Assembly: GCA_964519385.1 (NCBI GenBank)
Contig: CAZFLR010000005.1
Coordinates: forward strand, 42,545-106,544
Reading direction: 5' to 3'
DNA from: SVFI01 sp964519385
Lineage (GTDB): Bacteria; Bacillota; Clostridia; Lachnospirales; Lachnospiraceae
Length of the DNA stretch: 64,000 nt
Both the position numbers and the translations under genes were made by a program. The notes beneath the pieces were generated by a model. That model was not told where the DNA came from. It was given only the letters and a program-made list of their open reading frames with translations, and did not search any database. This document shows, piece by piece, positions 17,131 to 25,893 of this stretch. Numbering within the stretch: position 1 is the first letter of the stretch; every line of letters begins with the position of its first letter.

Positions 17131-17451
17131 GTGATAAGTTCAGATGTCATGCGGGGCTACAACGATATGCTGATTTTATGTCTGGTTTATGAGCAGCCCT
17201 CGTATGGGTATGAGATATCCCGGCATATACGTGAAATGTCTGAGGGCATTTATGTCATGAAGGAAACAACACTTTATTCTGCCTTCAGCCGTCTCGAAAA
17301 GCTTCAATATATAGAAGCTTTTTTCGGAAATGAGACAGGAGGAAAGCGGAGAACCTACTATAGGATTACGGATACCGGCAAGCAGTATTACCATGAGAAG
17401 TGTCTTGAGTGGCGTGAGATACAGCAGGTGGTAGAGAAATTTATAAAATAA
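17131..17451 (+). CDS. PadR-family transcriptional regulator
   Basis: 106-residue winged-helix repressor, GTG start after AAAGGAGAGAGG. Features: YEQPSYGYEISRHIRE (helix 2-3 region), the TLYSAFSRLEKLQYIEAF recognition helix and the GGKRRTYYRITDTGKQYY wing, all typical of PadR. It should dimerise and repress its own operon through the palindromes upstream; such systems commonly respond to envelope stress or toxic compounds. The partner gene follows after 23 bases. Confidence 0.93.
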   Translation: MISSDVMRGYNDMLILCLVYEQPSYGYEISRHIREMSEGIYVMKETTLYSAFSRLEKLQYIEAFFGNETGGKRRTYYRITDTGKQYYHEKCLEWREIQQVVEKFIK

Positions 17452-17474
17452 TAGAAAGAGTGAGGAGATAGAAT

Positions 17475-18449
17475 ATGGAGACGATTAGGACTTATTTAGA
17501 AAATATGTTTATGCATTTAAAAAACACACCGGAAGTTGAAAGGGCTAAAAATGAATTGCTTTCCATGATGGAGGATAAGTATCAGGAGTTAAAGAAGGAA
17601 GGCAGGAGTGAAAATGAAGCCGTTGGTATTGTGATTTCGGAATTTGGAAATTTAGAGGAGGTTGCCAAAGAACTCGGAATTGAAGAGACGGTTTCAGATG
17701 GGAACGAAACAGAGGGAATCAGGATAACCATGGAGGAGGCAAAGCAGTATTGCAAAGAAAATGCAAAGGCAGGCGTTTCCTACGGTATCACAGCGATGCT
17801 CTGTATATTAAGTCCTGTATTTCTTTTGTTACTCGGTGCGTTGCAGGAGGAGAAGGGCTTTTCTGAGAGTATCGTTGTCGCCGGAGGTCTGATTCCGCTT
17901 CTTTTACTGGTTGCGTGCGGAGTGGTTATTGCCATAATCAGCGGAATTTCCATGGGGAAATATGAAAAATATCAAAAGGAACCGCTTCTGCTGGATTATG
18001 CGACGAGACAATTTCTTCAGGCGCAACGGGAAGCGGAAAAGTTTTCGTATGCTCTTCAGATAGCACTTGGGGTATTCCTTTGCATCGTATCTGTGATTCC
18101 GCTTTTGATTGTGGGGAGCATGGAGATCGCATCAGATATACCGAGTGTGCTTTGTGTCATAATCATGCTTGCGATTATCAGTGTAGCCGTGTTCTTCTTT
18201 GTCTCTGCAGGCATAAAGGCCGGAGGATACCATGTGCTGCTGCAGGAGCAGGAATATGCTGTGGAGCGTAAGCGAAAAGGAAACCCTGTTCAGATTTTTG
18301 AATCGGTATATTGGCCGATAGTCACTTTGATATATCTGGCATGGAGCTTTATCACATTTGAATGGCATATTACATGGATAATATGGCCGGTCGCAGGAGT
18401 GCTGAGTGCAGTTATTGAAGCAGTGTTGTCTGCAATACCGCAGAAATAG
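17475..18449 (+). CDS. PadR-associated membrane protein (HAAS/DUF1700-like)
   Basis: 324 residues. The N-terminal soluble part (about 1-80), with ERAKNELLSMMEDKYQEL and SEFGNLEEVAKELG, is the HAAS-type domain that accompanies PadR genes. The remainder has about six hydrophobic segments. PadR/HAAS pairs are thought to act as regulator plus membrane effector or sensor; molecular function is unclear. Co-transcribed with padR. Confidence 0.8.
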   Translation: METIRTYLENMFMHLKNTPEVERAKNELLSMMEDKYQELKKEGRSENEAVGIVISEFGNLEEVAKELGIEETVSDGNETEGIRITMEEAKQYCKENAKAGVSYGITAMLCILSPVFLLLLGALQEEKGFSESIVVAGGLIPLLLLVACGVVIAIISGISMGKYEKYQKEPLLLDYATRQFLQAQREAEKFSYALQIALGVFLCIVSVIPLLIVGSMEIASDIPSVLCVIIMLAIISVAVFFFVSAGIKAGGYHVLLQEQEYAVERKRKGNPVQIFESVYWPIVTLIYLAWSFITFEWHITWIIWPVAGVLSAVIEAVLSAIPQK

Positions 18450-18590
18450 CATGTTAAAATAGATGAAATGTCGGCAAAATCTGTAAAAGATAGAATTATT
18501 CCATAATAGTGTCGGAAATGATATTATCAAACGTACACATTGGAAAATATTTCCTTTAAAATAAGAGAAAGTTTTGAAAGGAAGTATATT

Positions 18591-19007
18591 ATGGATAGAG
18601 AGGCTGTAGGTTTAAATATAAAACTGGCCAGGGTCAAGGAGAATCTGACACAGGAACAGCTTGCAGAAAGAGCAGATATTTCATCATCTTATGTAAGTGC
18701 AATAGAACGCGGAAAGCAGTCGGTCAGTCTGGAGTACATGAATCGGATTGCCGGAGCACTTAAGGTACCTGTTACGGAACTGCTGGTCTACGAAAAGGGC
18801 GATGGTTATTTAGACGGACAGGAACAGGTGGCAGAGAGGGAGCCGAAAAATGAATATGAGGGGAGATACATAGCACGCCAGAAAAAGATGAATCAAATTA
18901 ATGAAATGTTGTCGCGCTGTGGGGACAGAGAGTTCCAAATCGTGTATGATGAGATTTCATTGTTGATTAATAAATTTCAATATTTAAGTGACAAAGGAAT
19001 AAAGTAA
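18591..19007 (+). CDS. XRE-family transcriptional regulator
   Basis: 138 residues; the ATG at 18591 is chosen because GAAAGGAAG lies upstream. An N-terminal Cro/CI HTH (about 7-62: LNIKLARVKENLTQEQLAER, then SSSYVSAIERGKQSVSLE) is followed by a charged linker and a helical C-terminal part with FQIVYDEISLLI. Likely a DNA-binding repressor with a dimerisation tail. Target unknown; the upstream spacer has two TGTCGG-containing stretches (18468, 18513) that could be sites. Confidence 0.88.
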   Translation: MDREAVGLNIKLARVKENLTQEQLAERADISSSYVSAIERGKQSVSLEYMNRIAGALKVPVTELLVYEKGDGYLDGQEQVAEREPKNEYEGRYIARQKKMNQINEMLSRCGDREFQIVYDEISLLINKFQYLSDKGIK

Positions 19008-19012
19008 AAGCA

Positions 19013-19050
19013 AGGTGTTTGGACATGAGGTCCGGACACCTTTTTCTTTT
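19013..19050 (+). terminator. Terminator after the XRE gene
   Basis: AGGTGTTTGGAC / GTCCGGACACCT stem (one G-T pair) with loop ATGAG, followed by TTTTCTTTT. Confidence 0.88.
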
Positions 19051-19080
19051 ATTGTCACGGGAAGAAAGAGGGAGATGCAT

Positions 19081-20016
19081 ATGAAACTATGGGACATGTA
19101 CACGAGAAGCACAACGTTCAGGACAGCGGAAGGGGGTGAGATATCAAAGGAATCGGCATCGTTGTTTGTGAGCGGAATCATCTTAAAAGCCATTCTTTTT
19201 TCGGATATTACATATACGGGAAGAGGAGAAGAATTTACCTTTGAACAAATGTGGTACCTGATTTGTCTGCACCATGACATAAGTTTTGAACAGCGCAAAG
19301 TATGGGAAATGATATGCTGTGATATATCCGGAAGCAGAAGTCTTGTGCCTTATGAAGGGAAGAGTCTGGAGATACAGTGTAAATGGAGTCCGCTTCCGGT
19401 GATTTTTTCACCGAATTTTACCTATGAGGAAGGAAGTATTGAGTTTGGCAACGGAGCGCGTGTGAGAAAGAGCATACTGACGGAGTCGGAGATAAGGGAT
19501 ATTTTTTATTTCAGAAATACCTGCTGTAAAACCATGGGGATGGACCACGGAATTGCCGGAGGACTTTTATTGTATGAAAATCTGGTGCAGCAAAGCTATG
19601 AGATTAAGAAAAGAGCAGAAAGAAATTCAAGGGATTTATACTCTTACCTTGCAAATACGCTTATGGTGCACAATCTGTTAAAAATGAGTGAGGATGGCTT
19701 AAGGTATACTATCCGGGAGGATCCGATGCTGTGTCTGCTTCTGATTGCTGAGGCTCTGGAGCCCTTACAATATGTAAATGAGTATAAAAATGAAGGGGTG
19801 ACAGCGGAAAAAATTTTAGACTGCATACAGATAGAGATTGAGGAAAAAAAGCTGATATTGCAGGTGACGGAGAAGGGGTTTCCTTTCGAGACATATGCAG
19901 AAAATATTGCCAGGGCTGCTGAAATTACCGGCTTGGGCTGTGACACGGACAGGCCATCGTCAAGAATTTGTGTCAGAAGGGATGAATCGGCAATTATTGA
20001 CGAAATATTTATTTGA
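19081..20016 (+). CDS. Unrecognised protein upstream of rel (possible HD-like fold)
   Basis: 311 residues; ATG at 19081 is preferred because GAGGGAG lies 7 bases upstream and earlier in-frame starts fall in the terminator. No signal peptide or membrane segment. I see MDHGIAGGLLLYENLV near residue 160, an isolated VHN near 200 and LLLIAEALEPLQYVNEY near 220. This arrangement is reminiscent of HD-type phosphohydrolases with incomplete metal ligands, but the match is weak. Its end overlaps the rel promoter. No function assigned. Confidence 0.65.
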   Translation: MKLWDMYTRSTTFRTAEGGEISKESASLFVSGIILKAILFSDITYTGRGEEFTFEQMWYLICLHHDISFEQRKVWEMICCDISGSRSLVPYEGKSLEIQCKWSPLPVIFSPNFTYEEGSIEFGNGARVRKSILTESEIRDIFYFRNTCCKTMGMDHGIAGGLLLYENLVQQSYEIKKRAERNSRDLYSYLANTLMVHNLLKMSEDGLRYTIREDPMLCLLLIAEALEPLQYVNEYKNEGVTAEKILDCIQIEIEEKKLILQVTEKGFPFETYAENIARAAEITGLGCDTDRPSSRICVRRDESAIIDEIFI

Positions 20017-20025
20017 TAATATAAT
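19997..20025 (+). promoter_or_regulatory. rel promoter
   Basis: TTGACG (19997-20002), 17 bases, TATAAT (20020-20025). The -35 box lies in the last codons of the preceding gene. Confidence 0.78.
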
Positions 20026-20066
20026 GCTATATTATGGGTGAAGAATGAAAGCGGAGTGTATGAAGA

Positions 20067-22388
20067 ATGGAAAATAAGACAGCGGGAATGCAGACAACTC
20101 CAGGCAGAAAAAAAGGTGTAGTCATCGATGACGGACATATTCAGCCGATGGCGGAATTTAAAGAGCCACAGGAATTGTACGAGGATTTAATTGCACGAGT
20201 GCAGAAATACCATCCGAGCGATGATATCTCCATGATTGAAAAAGCGTATAAGATAGCGTATGAGGCGCATAAAGACCAGGTGCGAAAATCAGGGGAGCCT
20301 TATATCATTCATCCGCTTTGTGTTGCGATTATTCTGGCGGAACTTGAAATGGATAAGGAGACGATAGTCGCCGGAATCTTACATGATGTCGTAGAGGATA
20401 CCATCATGACCTCCGAACAGATTACGGAAGAGTTCGGAGAAGATGTATCCCTTCTCGTGGACGGTGTCACGAAGCTTGGACAGCTCCAATATGAGGGTGA
20501 CAAGCTTGAAATGCAGGCTGAGAACCTGCGCAAGATGTTTCTTGCAATGGCGAAGGATATCCGCGTTATTATTATCAAGCTGGCCGACCGTCTGCACAAT
20601 ATGCGGACGCTCAAGCATATGAGACCGGAGAAACAGCAGGAGAAGGCGCGTGAGACCATGGATATCTATGCGCCGATTGCCCAGCGACTCGGTATTATGA
20701 AGGTTAAGGTTGAGCTTGATGACCTTTCTTTAAAATATCTGCAGCCGGATGTATATTATGATCTGGTGGATAAGATAGCAGTCCGCAAGAATGAACGGGA
20801 ACGTTATGTGCAGGAGATTGTGGATGAGGTCGGAGCGCACATTGCAAATGCCGGAATTGAGGCAAAGATTGACGGACGTGTCAAACATTTCTTCAGCATT
20901 TACAAGAAGATGAAGAATCAGAATAAAACGATTGATCAGATTTATGACCTGTTTGCTGTCCGTATTATCGTGGATTCCGTAAAAGACTGTTACGCAGCAC
21001 TCGGAGTTATCCATGAGATTTACAAACCGATTCCGGGTAGATTTAAGGACTATATTGCGATGCCAAAGGAGAACATGTATCAGTCGCTTCATACGACACT
21101 GATTGGTTCGGCAGGACAGCCTTTTGAAATACAGATTCGTACCTATGAGATGCACAAGACGGCAGAGTACGGAATCGCCGCACACTGGAAATATAAAGAA
21201 GCTTCCGACGGAAAAAAGGTGAAGTCAAATGATTCCGAGGAAGAGAAGCTTTCGTGGCTGAAACAGATTCTGGAATGGCAGAGAGATATGTCGGATAACA
21301 GAGAATTTATGAATCTGTTAAAGAGTGATCTTGATCTGTTTTCAGACAGTGTGTACTGTTTTACACCGACGGGCGATGTGAAGACGCTTCCGGCGGGCAG
21401 TACGCCGATAGATTTTGCCTACAGTGTTCATTCGGCAGTTGGTAACCACATGGTAGGTGCCCGGGTAAACGGTAAGCTTGTTTCTATTGATTATGTGATA
21501 AACAACGGTGACCGGGTAGATATTCTTACCAGTCAGAATTCAAGCGGACCGAGCCGTGACTGGCTTAAGGTGGTAAAATCGACACAGGCCAAAAATAAAA
21601 TCAACCAGTGGTTTAAATTACAATTTAAAGATGACAATATTATCAAGGGACGTGAATTACTGCTCGTATATTCCAAGTCCAAGGGGATTGAACAGACACA
21701 GATTATGCGTCCGGAGTACATGGAAATCATTATGCGTAAGTTTGGATTCCATGACTGGGAGGCACTTCTTGCAGCAATCGGACACGGAGGACTGAAGGAA
21801 GGTCAGATCATCAACAAGATGAAGGAGCTTTATGACCGTGACCATCCGAAGGTAGTCACCGATGAAGAAATTATGAAGCAGGTGGAAGAAAATGCGACCG
21901 CAAAACAGATGCAGCCGCGTTATAAATCGGCCAACGGTATTATTGTAAAGGGAATTGATGATGTGGCGGTTCGTTTTTCAAAATGCTGTTCACCTGTTCC
22001 GGGAGATGAGATTGTTGGTTTCGTGACGCGCGGAAGAGGTATTTCCATTCACCGTACAGACTGTGTGAACATCATTCACCTGCCTGAGATTGACAGAAGT
22101 CGTCTGATTGACGCAGACTGGCAGGAGGAGAGCATCAGCGGAAACGGAAAATATTTTGCGGAGATTATTATCTATGCGAATAACCGTAACGGTCTTCTGG
22201 CAGATGTCTCCAGAGCACTAACGGAGAAAAATATTGATATTTTAAGTTTGAATACAAGGGTCAGCAAAAAAGGAATGGCATCCATGTCCGTCTCCTTTGA
22301 AATAAGTTCCAAGGAGGAACTGAATCGTATTATTGATAAGCTTTGTAATGTAGAAAGTGTAGTAAGTATTGAACGTACAACGGGGTGA
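20067..22388 (+). CDS. rel: Bifunctional (p)ppGpp synthetase/hydrolase
   Basis: 773 residues with the full long-RSH layout: HD hydrolase domain (about 65-200; YIIHPLCVAIIL, GILHDVVEDT, LADRLHNMRT), synthetase domain (about 255-370; IYDLFAVRIIV, GRFKDYIAMPKENMYQSLHT, EIQIRT), TGS (about 405-465), a Cys-rich helical section (FSKCCSPVPGDEIVGF) and a C-terminal ACT domain. Both catalytic domains keep their key motifs, so it should make and destroy the stringent-response alarmone at the ribosome. The Firmicutes bifunctional type is usually called Rel or RelA. Confidence 0.96.
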   Translation: MENKTAGMQTTPGRKKGVVIDDGHIQPMAEFKEPQELYEDLIARVQKYHPSDDISMIEKAYKIAYEAHKDQVRKSGEPYIIHPLCVAIILAELEMDKETIVAGILHDVVEDTIMTSEQITEEFGEDVSLLVDGVTKLGQLQYEGDKLEMQAENLRKMFLAMAKDIRVIIIKLADRLHNMRTLKHMRPEKQQEKARETMDIYAPIAQRLGIMKVKVELDDLSLKYLQPDVYYDLVDKIAVRKNERERYVQEIVDEVGAHIANAGIEAKIDGRVKHFFSIYKKMKNQNKTIDQIYDLFAVRIIVDSVKDCYAALGVIHEIYKPIPGRFKDYIAMPKENMYQSLHTTLIGSAGQPFEIQIRTYEMHKTAEYGIAAHWKYKEASDGKKVKSNDSEEEKLSWLKQILEWQRDMSDNREFMNLLKSDLDLFSDSVYCFTPTGDVKTLPAGSTPIDFAYSVHSAVGNHMVGARVNGKLVSIDYVINNGDRVDILTSQNSSGPSRDWLKVVKSTQAKNKINQWFKLQFKDDNIIKGRELLLVYSKSKGIEQTQIMRPEYMEIIMRKFGFHDWEALLAAIGHGGLKEGQIINKMKELYDRDHPKVVTDEEIMKQVEENATAKQMQPRYKSANGIIVKGIDDVAVRFSKCCSPVPGDEIVGFVTRGRGISIHRTDCVNIIHLPEIDRSRLIDADWQEESISGNGKYFAEIIIYANNRNGLLADVSRALTEKNIDILSLNTRVSKKGMASMSVSFEISSKEELNRIIDKLCNVESVVSIERTTG

Positions 22389-22405
22389 TTCTCACCCCGT
22401 TGTTT
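22377..22405 (+). terminator. rel terminator
   Basis: Perfect stem ACAACGGGGTGA/TCACCCCGTTGT with a three-base loop then TTT; it includes the rel stop codon. The next gene starts 18 bases on, so attenuation rather than full termination is possible. Confidence 0.75.
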
Positions 22406-22422
22406 CGGAATCGGAGGTAAAC

Positions 22423-23046
22423 ATGAAGATTGGAAGAATTGTACTTGGCGTATGTATGACAAATTGCTATTTTTTGTATGAGGAAGGAAAAAACGAAGTT
22501 ATTTTTGTGGACCCGGCGGACGGGGGAGAGGGGATTTATGATAAACTCAAAGAAGCCGGATTTACCGTGGTGGGGATTTTCCTTACACATGCACATTATG
22601 ACCATATAGGAAGTGCAGAGAAACTTCGTGAGCTTTCCGGTGCAAAGATTTATGCCTCAGAAGCAGAAAGAGAGCTTTGCGAAAATCCGGATTTAAACCT
22701 TTCAGGAATGTTTGGAAGAAAAATCACGATTCTGCCGGATGTGTACCTAAAGGATGGAGACGAAGTGACCATTGCCGGGATGACCTGCAGAATGATTGAA
22801 ACTCCGGGACATACTGGAGGAAGCTGCTGCTATTATTTTGAAAAAGATAAAATGCTCATCAGCGGAGATACCCTGTTTCTGGAATCAACGGGAAGAACAG
22901 ATTTTCCGACGGGAAGTACATCGGCGATTGTCCGCTCTATCAAAGAGAAGCTTTTCGTGCTTCCGGATGATGTCAGGGTGTATCCGGGACATAATGATGC
23001 GACAACGATTGAACATGAGAAAAAATATAATCCGTTTGTGCAGTAA
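22423..23046 (+). CDS. Metallo-beta-lactamase fold hydrolase (glyoxalase II-like)
   Basis: 207 residues; ATG at 22423 follows CGGAGGTAA. The THAHYDHIG motif (about 60-68), HTGGS (about 132), SGDTLF (about 147) and PGHND near the C-terminus form the binuclear metal site. Close in form to hydroxyacylglutathione hydrolases, which in low-thiol anaerobes act on other thioesters or unknown substrates. It follows rel as in many Clostridia. Confidence 0.9.
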   Translation: MKIGRIVLGVCMTNCYFLYEEGKNEVIFVDPADGGEGIYDKLKEAGFTVVGIFLTHAHYDHIGSAEKLRELSGAKIYASEAERELCENPDLNLSGMFGRKITILPDVYLKDGDEVTIAGMTCRMIETPGHTGGSCCYYFEKDKMLISGDTLFLESTGRTDFPTGSTSAIVRSIKEKLFVLPDDVRVYPGHNDATTIEHEKKYNPFVQ

Positions 23047-23090
23047 CTGCCCGTGGGGAGAGTGCCAATGCAGACGGAAGGGAGAAACGT

Positions 23091-24524
23091 ATGTTATTTG
23101 TAGAAGTCAACGAACCCAAATGGGAATATGATGTACATTCGCTGGTGAAGGCTTTTTATCCGCAGGAGCAGGTAAAGGTGGTTTCCCCGAAGAAGGCCGA
23201 GCAGGAAAATATTGTCCCGGAGCTCGTGATTGAGTGCAGGGAGGATGGCGTATCGGTCTGCTTTGAACGGAAGGAAAAAGTATTTCACGGCTGGGAAAAA
23301 ATACAGGCGGAACGGAAAAATGAATTTAAACATTTTTTTTATACCTGCCTGTCGGCGGAATGTAAAAAAGAGCTTCCGTGGGGAAACCTTACGGGCATTC
23401 GGCCGACCAAGATAGCGATGGGGATGCTTGAGCAGGGAGCTTCAAAAGAAGAGATTTGCTCGGTGTTTGAAGGAGAGCATTTCGTGAGCCGTGAAAAGAC
23501 CGAGCTTGCATGTGATATCGCCGGAAGGGAACGCCGGATTCTTTCGGACCTTCACTATAAGGACGGCTACAGCCTGTATATCGGGATTCCTTTTTGTCCG
23601 TCCACCTGTCTGTATTGCTCCTTTACGTCATATCCTATTGCAGCTTATCGTGACCGGACAGAAACATATATCGACTGTCTGATTGAAGAAATGCGTGCGA
23701 CAGCGCAGATAATGAAGGGAAAAATTCTTGATACGGTTTATATCGGCGGAGGTACGCCGACAACGCTTGAGGCGGGGCAGCTTGACAGACTGATTGTGAA
23801 TCTGAAAGAGATATTTGACTTTGCACATGTCCGGGAATTTACGGTGGAAGCAGGAAGAGCCGACAGCATTACAAAAGAAAAGCTGGAAGTATTATACAGA
23901 CACGGAGTCAGCCGGATTTCCGTCAATCCGCAGACCATGAAGGAAGAAACGCTTCGATGTATCGGAAGGGCTGCAACGGCCGCACAGACGGTGGAAGCGT
24001 ATCGTCTGGCGCGCGAGTGCGGATTTGACAATATCAATATGGACATTATTCTCGGACTTCCGGGAGAGGGAGAGAAAGATGTCCGGAGGACGACAGATAT
24101 TATCTGTGAGCTGGAACCGGACAGTCTGACTGTGCATTCGCTTGCAGTTAAGCGTGCATCGAAGCTCCGTCAGTTTATTGAAGAAAACGGAATGGATATG
24201 CTTTCCAACACCGATGCAACAATGAAAATTGCTTCGGACGGTGCGACGCGTATGGGAATGAAACCGTACTATCTGTATCGTCAGAAAAATATGTCGGGCA
24301 ACTTTGAAAATGTCGGCTATGCAAAAGAAGGAAAAGCCGGAATTTATAATATTCTCATTATGGAAGAGGTACAGACAATCGTCGCACTCGGCGCGGGCTC
24401 TATCACCAAACGTGTTTATCCGGACGGAAGAATCGAGAGATGTGATAATGTCAAGGACGTGGCTCTTTATATTGAGAAAATAGATGAAATGATTGAGAGA
24501 AAGCAGGAACTGTTTGGCGAATAG
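23091..24524 (+). CDS. hemZ: Radical SAM protein HemZ
   Basis: 477 residues. The cluster motif CPSTCLYCSF places Cys at about 169, 173 and 176, followed by the glycine-rich IGGGTPT SAM motif and the HemN-like segment RISVNPQTMKEETLRCIGR. The N-terminal 150 residues are the HemZ extension. HemZ is annotated as oxygen-independent coproporphyrinogen dehydrogenase, but no other haem gene is visible here, and in strict anaerobes its real role is open. Starts 44 bases after the MBL gene. Confidence 0.9.
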   Translation: MLFVEVNEPKWEYDVHSLVKAFYPQEQVKVVSPKKAEQENIVPELVIECREDGVSVCFERKEKVFHGWEKIQAERKNEFKHFFYTCLSAECKKELPWGNLTGIRPTKIAMGMLEQGASKEEICSVFEGEHFVSREKTELACDIAGRERRILSDLHYKDGYSLYIGIPFCPSTCLYCSFTSYPIAAYRDRTETYIDCLIEEMRATAQIMKGKILDTVYIGGGTPTTLEAGQLDRLIVNLKEIFDFAHVREFTVEAGRADSITKEKLEVLYRHGVSRISVNPQTMKEETLRCIGRAATAAQTVEAYRLARECGFDNINMDIILGLPGEGEKDVRRTTDIICELEPDSLTVHSLAVKRASKLRQFIEENGMDMLSNTDATMKIASDGATRMGMKPYYLYRQKNMSGNFENVGYAKEGKAGIYNILIMEEVQTIVALGAGSITKRVYPDGRIERCDNVKDVALYIEKIDEMIERKQELFGE

Positions 24525-24526
24525 CG

Positions 24527-24555
24527 TTTACAATTTGTTTTGGAAATGCTACAAT
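24527..24555 (+). promoter_or_regulatory. hisS-aspS promoter
   Basis: TTTACA (24527-24532), 17 bases, TACAAT (24550-24555). No T-box leader is visible in the remaining 59-base leader. Confidence 0.65.
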
Positions 24556-24614
24556 GGCAGATGGATATTTTTTGAAAAGACTTTGAAGAGAAGTAGAAAG
24601 AACAGGTAAGTATT

Positions 24615-25877
24615 ATGGCACTGAATAAAAAACCGGTTACCGGAATGAAGGACATTCTTCCTCAGGAGATGCAGATTCGCGACTATGTGATGGGAGTGAT
24701 TAAAGAGAATTATCGAAAATTCGGCTTTACGCCGATTGAAACTCCGTGTGTGGAGTCTATCGGAAATCTCTGCTCCAAACAGGGCGGCGAAAATGAGAAG
24801 CTGATTTTTAAAATCATGAAGCGCGGGGAGAAGTTTAATCTTGAGACGGCAGAAACAGAAAATGATCTGGCTGACGGCGGACTTCGTTATGACTTAACGC
24901 TTCCGTTATCCCGTTATTATGCAAATCATGCAAATGAGCTTCCGAATCCGTTTAAGGCTCTGCAGATGGGGAATGTGTGGAGAGCCGACAGACCTCAGAA
25001 GGGGCGTTTCAGACAGTTTATGCAGTGCGATATTGATATTCTCGGCGAGCCGAGTAATCTTGCGGAGATTGAACTGATTCTGGCAACGACGACAACCCTT
25101 GCAAAGCTTGGCTTTTCCAACTTTAAGGTGCGCATAAACGAACGACGTATCTTGAAGGCGATGGCGGCTTATTCGGGATTTGATGAGGAACAGTTCGACC
25201 TTGTTTTCATTATTCTGGACAAGATGGATAAAATAGGAATCGAGGGTGTGAAGGAAGATTTAATCAACAACGGATTCGCACCTGAGGCAGTGGATAAGTA
25301 TATTGATCTGTTTGACGGTATGCAGGCAGCCGGGGATGCGATTGCATATCTTGCTGACCGTCTCGGAACATTTTTGGAGGAAGGCGTGGCAGAGAGTCTC
25401 GCGGAAATTAAAGACAGTGTTTCTGCAGCAGTGACGGATGATTTTGAAATTGTATTTGATCCGACACTCGTGCGTGGTATGTCCTACTATACCGGTACGA
25501 TTTTTGAAATTGAGATGCCTGATTTCGGCAGCAGTGTTGCCGGAGGCGGAAGATATGACAAGATGGTCGGTAAGTTTACCGGAAAGGATACGCCGGCGTG
25601 CGGATTTTCCATTGGTTTTGAGCGTATCATCACGATATTGATGGATCAGGGCTTTGAGGTTCCGGGCAGCAGTGAGAAGGTTGCATTTCTTGTGGAAAAA
25701 GGAATTGCAGGTGAACAGCTTTCGGCTGTCATAAAGGAAGCACAGCAGCTTAGAAAAGAAGGCTGGCAGGTTCTTCTGGTGCGTATGAACAAGAATAAAA
25801 AGTTCCAGAAGGAACAGCTTATCAAAGAAGGATATACGGAATTTAAGGATTTTTATAAAGAGGCACTTAAGAATTAA
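24615..25877 (+). CDS. hisS: Histidyl-tRNA synthetase
   Basis: 420-residue class II synthetase. Motif 2 region GNVWRADRPQKGRFRQFMQCDID, here read as VWRADRPQKGRF then FMQCDIDI (about 116-140), the histidine-A motif LVRGMSYYTGTIFEI (about 287) and motif 3 CGFSIGFERI (about 333) are present, followed by the anticodon-binding domain. It charges tRNA-His. Ribosome site is weak (AGGTAAG). aspS follows by 16 bases, a classical pair in Firmicutes. Confidence 0.96.
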   Translation: MALNKKPVTGMKDILPQEMQIRDYVMGVIKENYRKFGFTPIETPCVESIGNLCSKQGGENEKLIFKIMKRGEKFNLETAETENDLADGGLRYDLTLPLSRYYANHANELPNPFKALQMGNVWRADRPQKGRFRQFMQCDIDILGEPSNLAEIELILATTTTLAKLGFSNFKVRINERRILKAMAAYSGFDEEQFDLVFIILDKMDKIGIEGVKEDLINNGFAPEAVDKYIDLFDGMQAAGDAIAYLADRLGTFLEEGVAESLAEIKDSVSAAVTDDFEIVFDPTLVRGMSYYTGTIFEIEMPDFGSSVAGGGRYDKMVGKFTGKDTPACGFSIGFERIITILMDQGFEVPGSSEKVAFLVEKGIAGEQLSAVIKEAQQLRKEGWQVLLVRMNKNKKFQKEQLIKEGYTEFKDFYKEALKN

Positions 25878-25893
25878 GCAGGAGGAGACAAAA

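Noticed and set aside
24556..24614. T-box leader for hisS-aspS
   Set aside because: The leader is only about 60 bases and has no T-box sequence or terminator hairpin.
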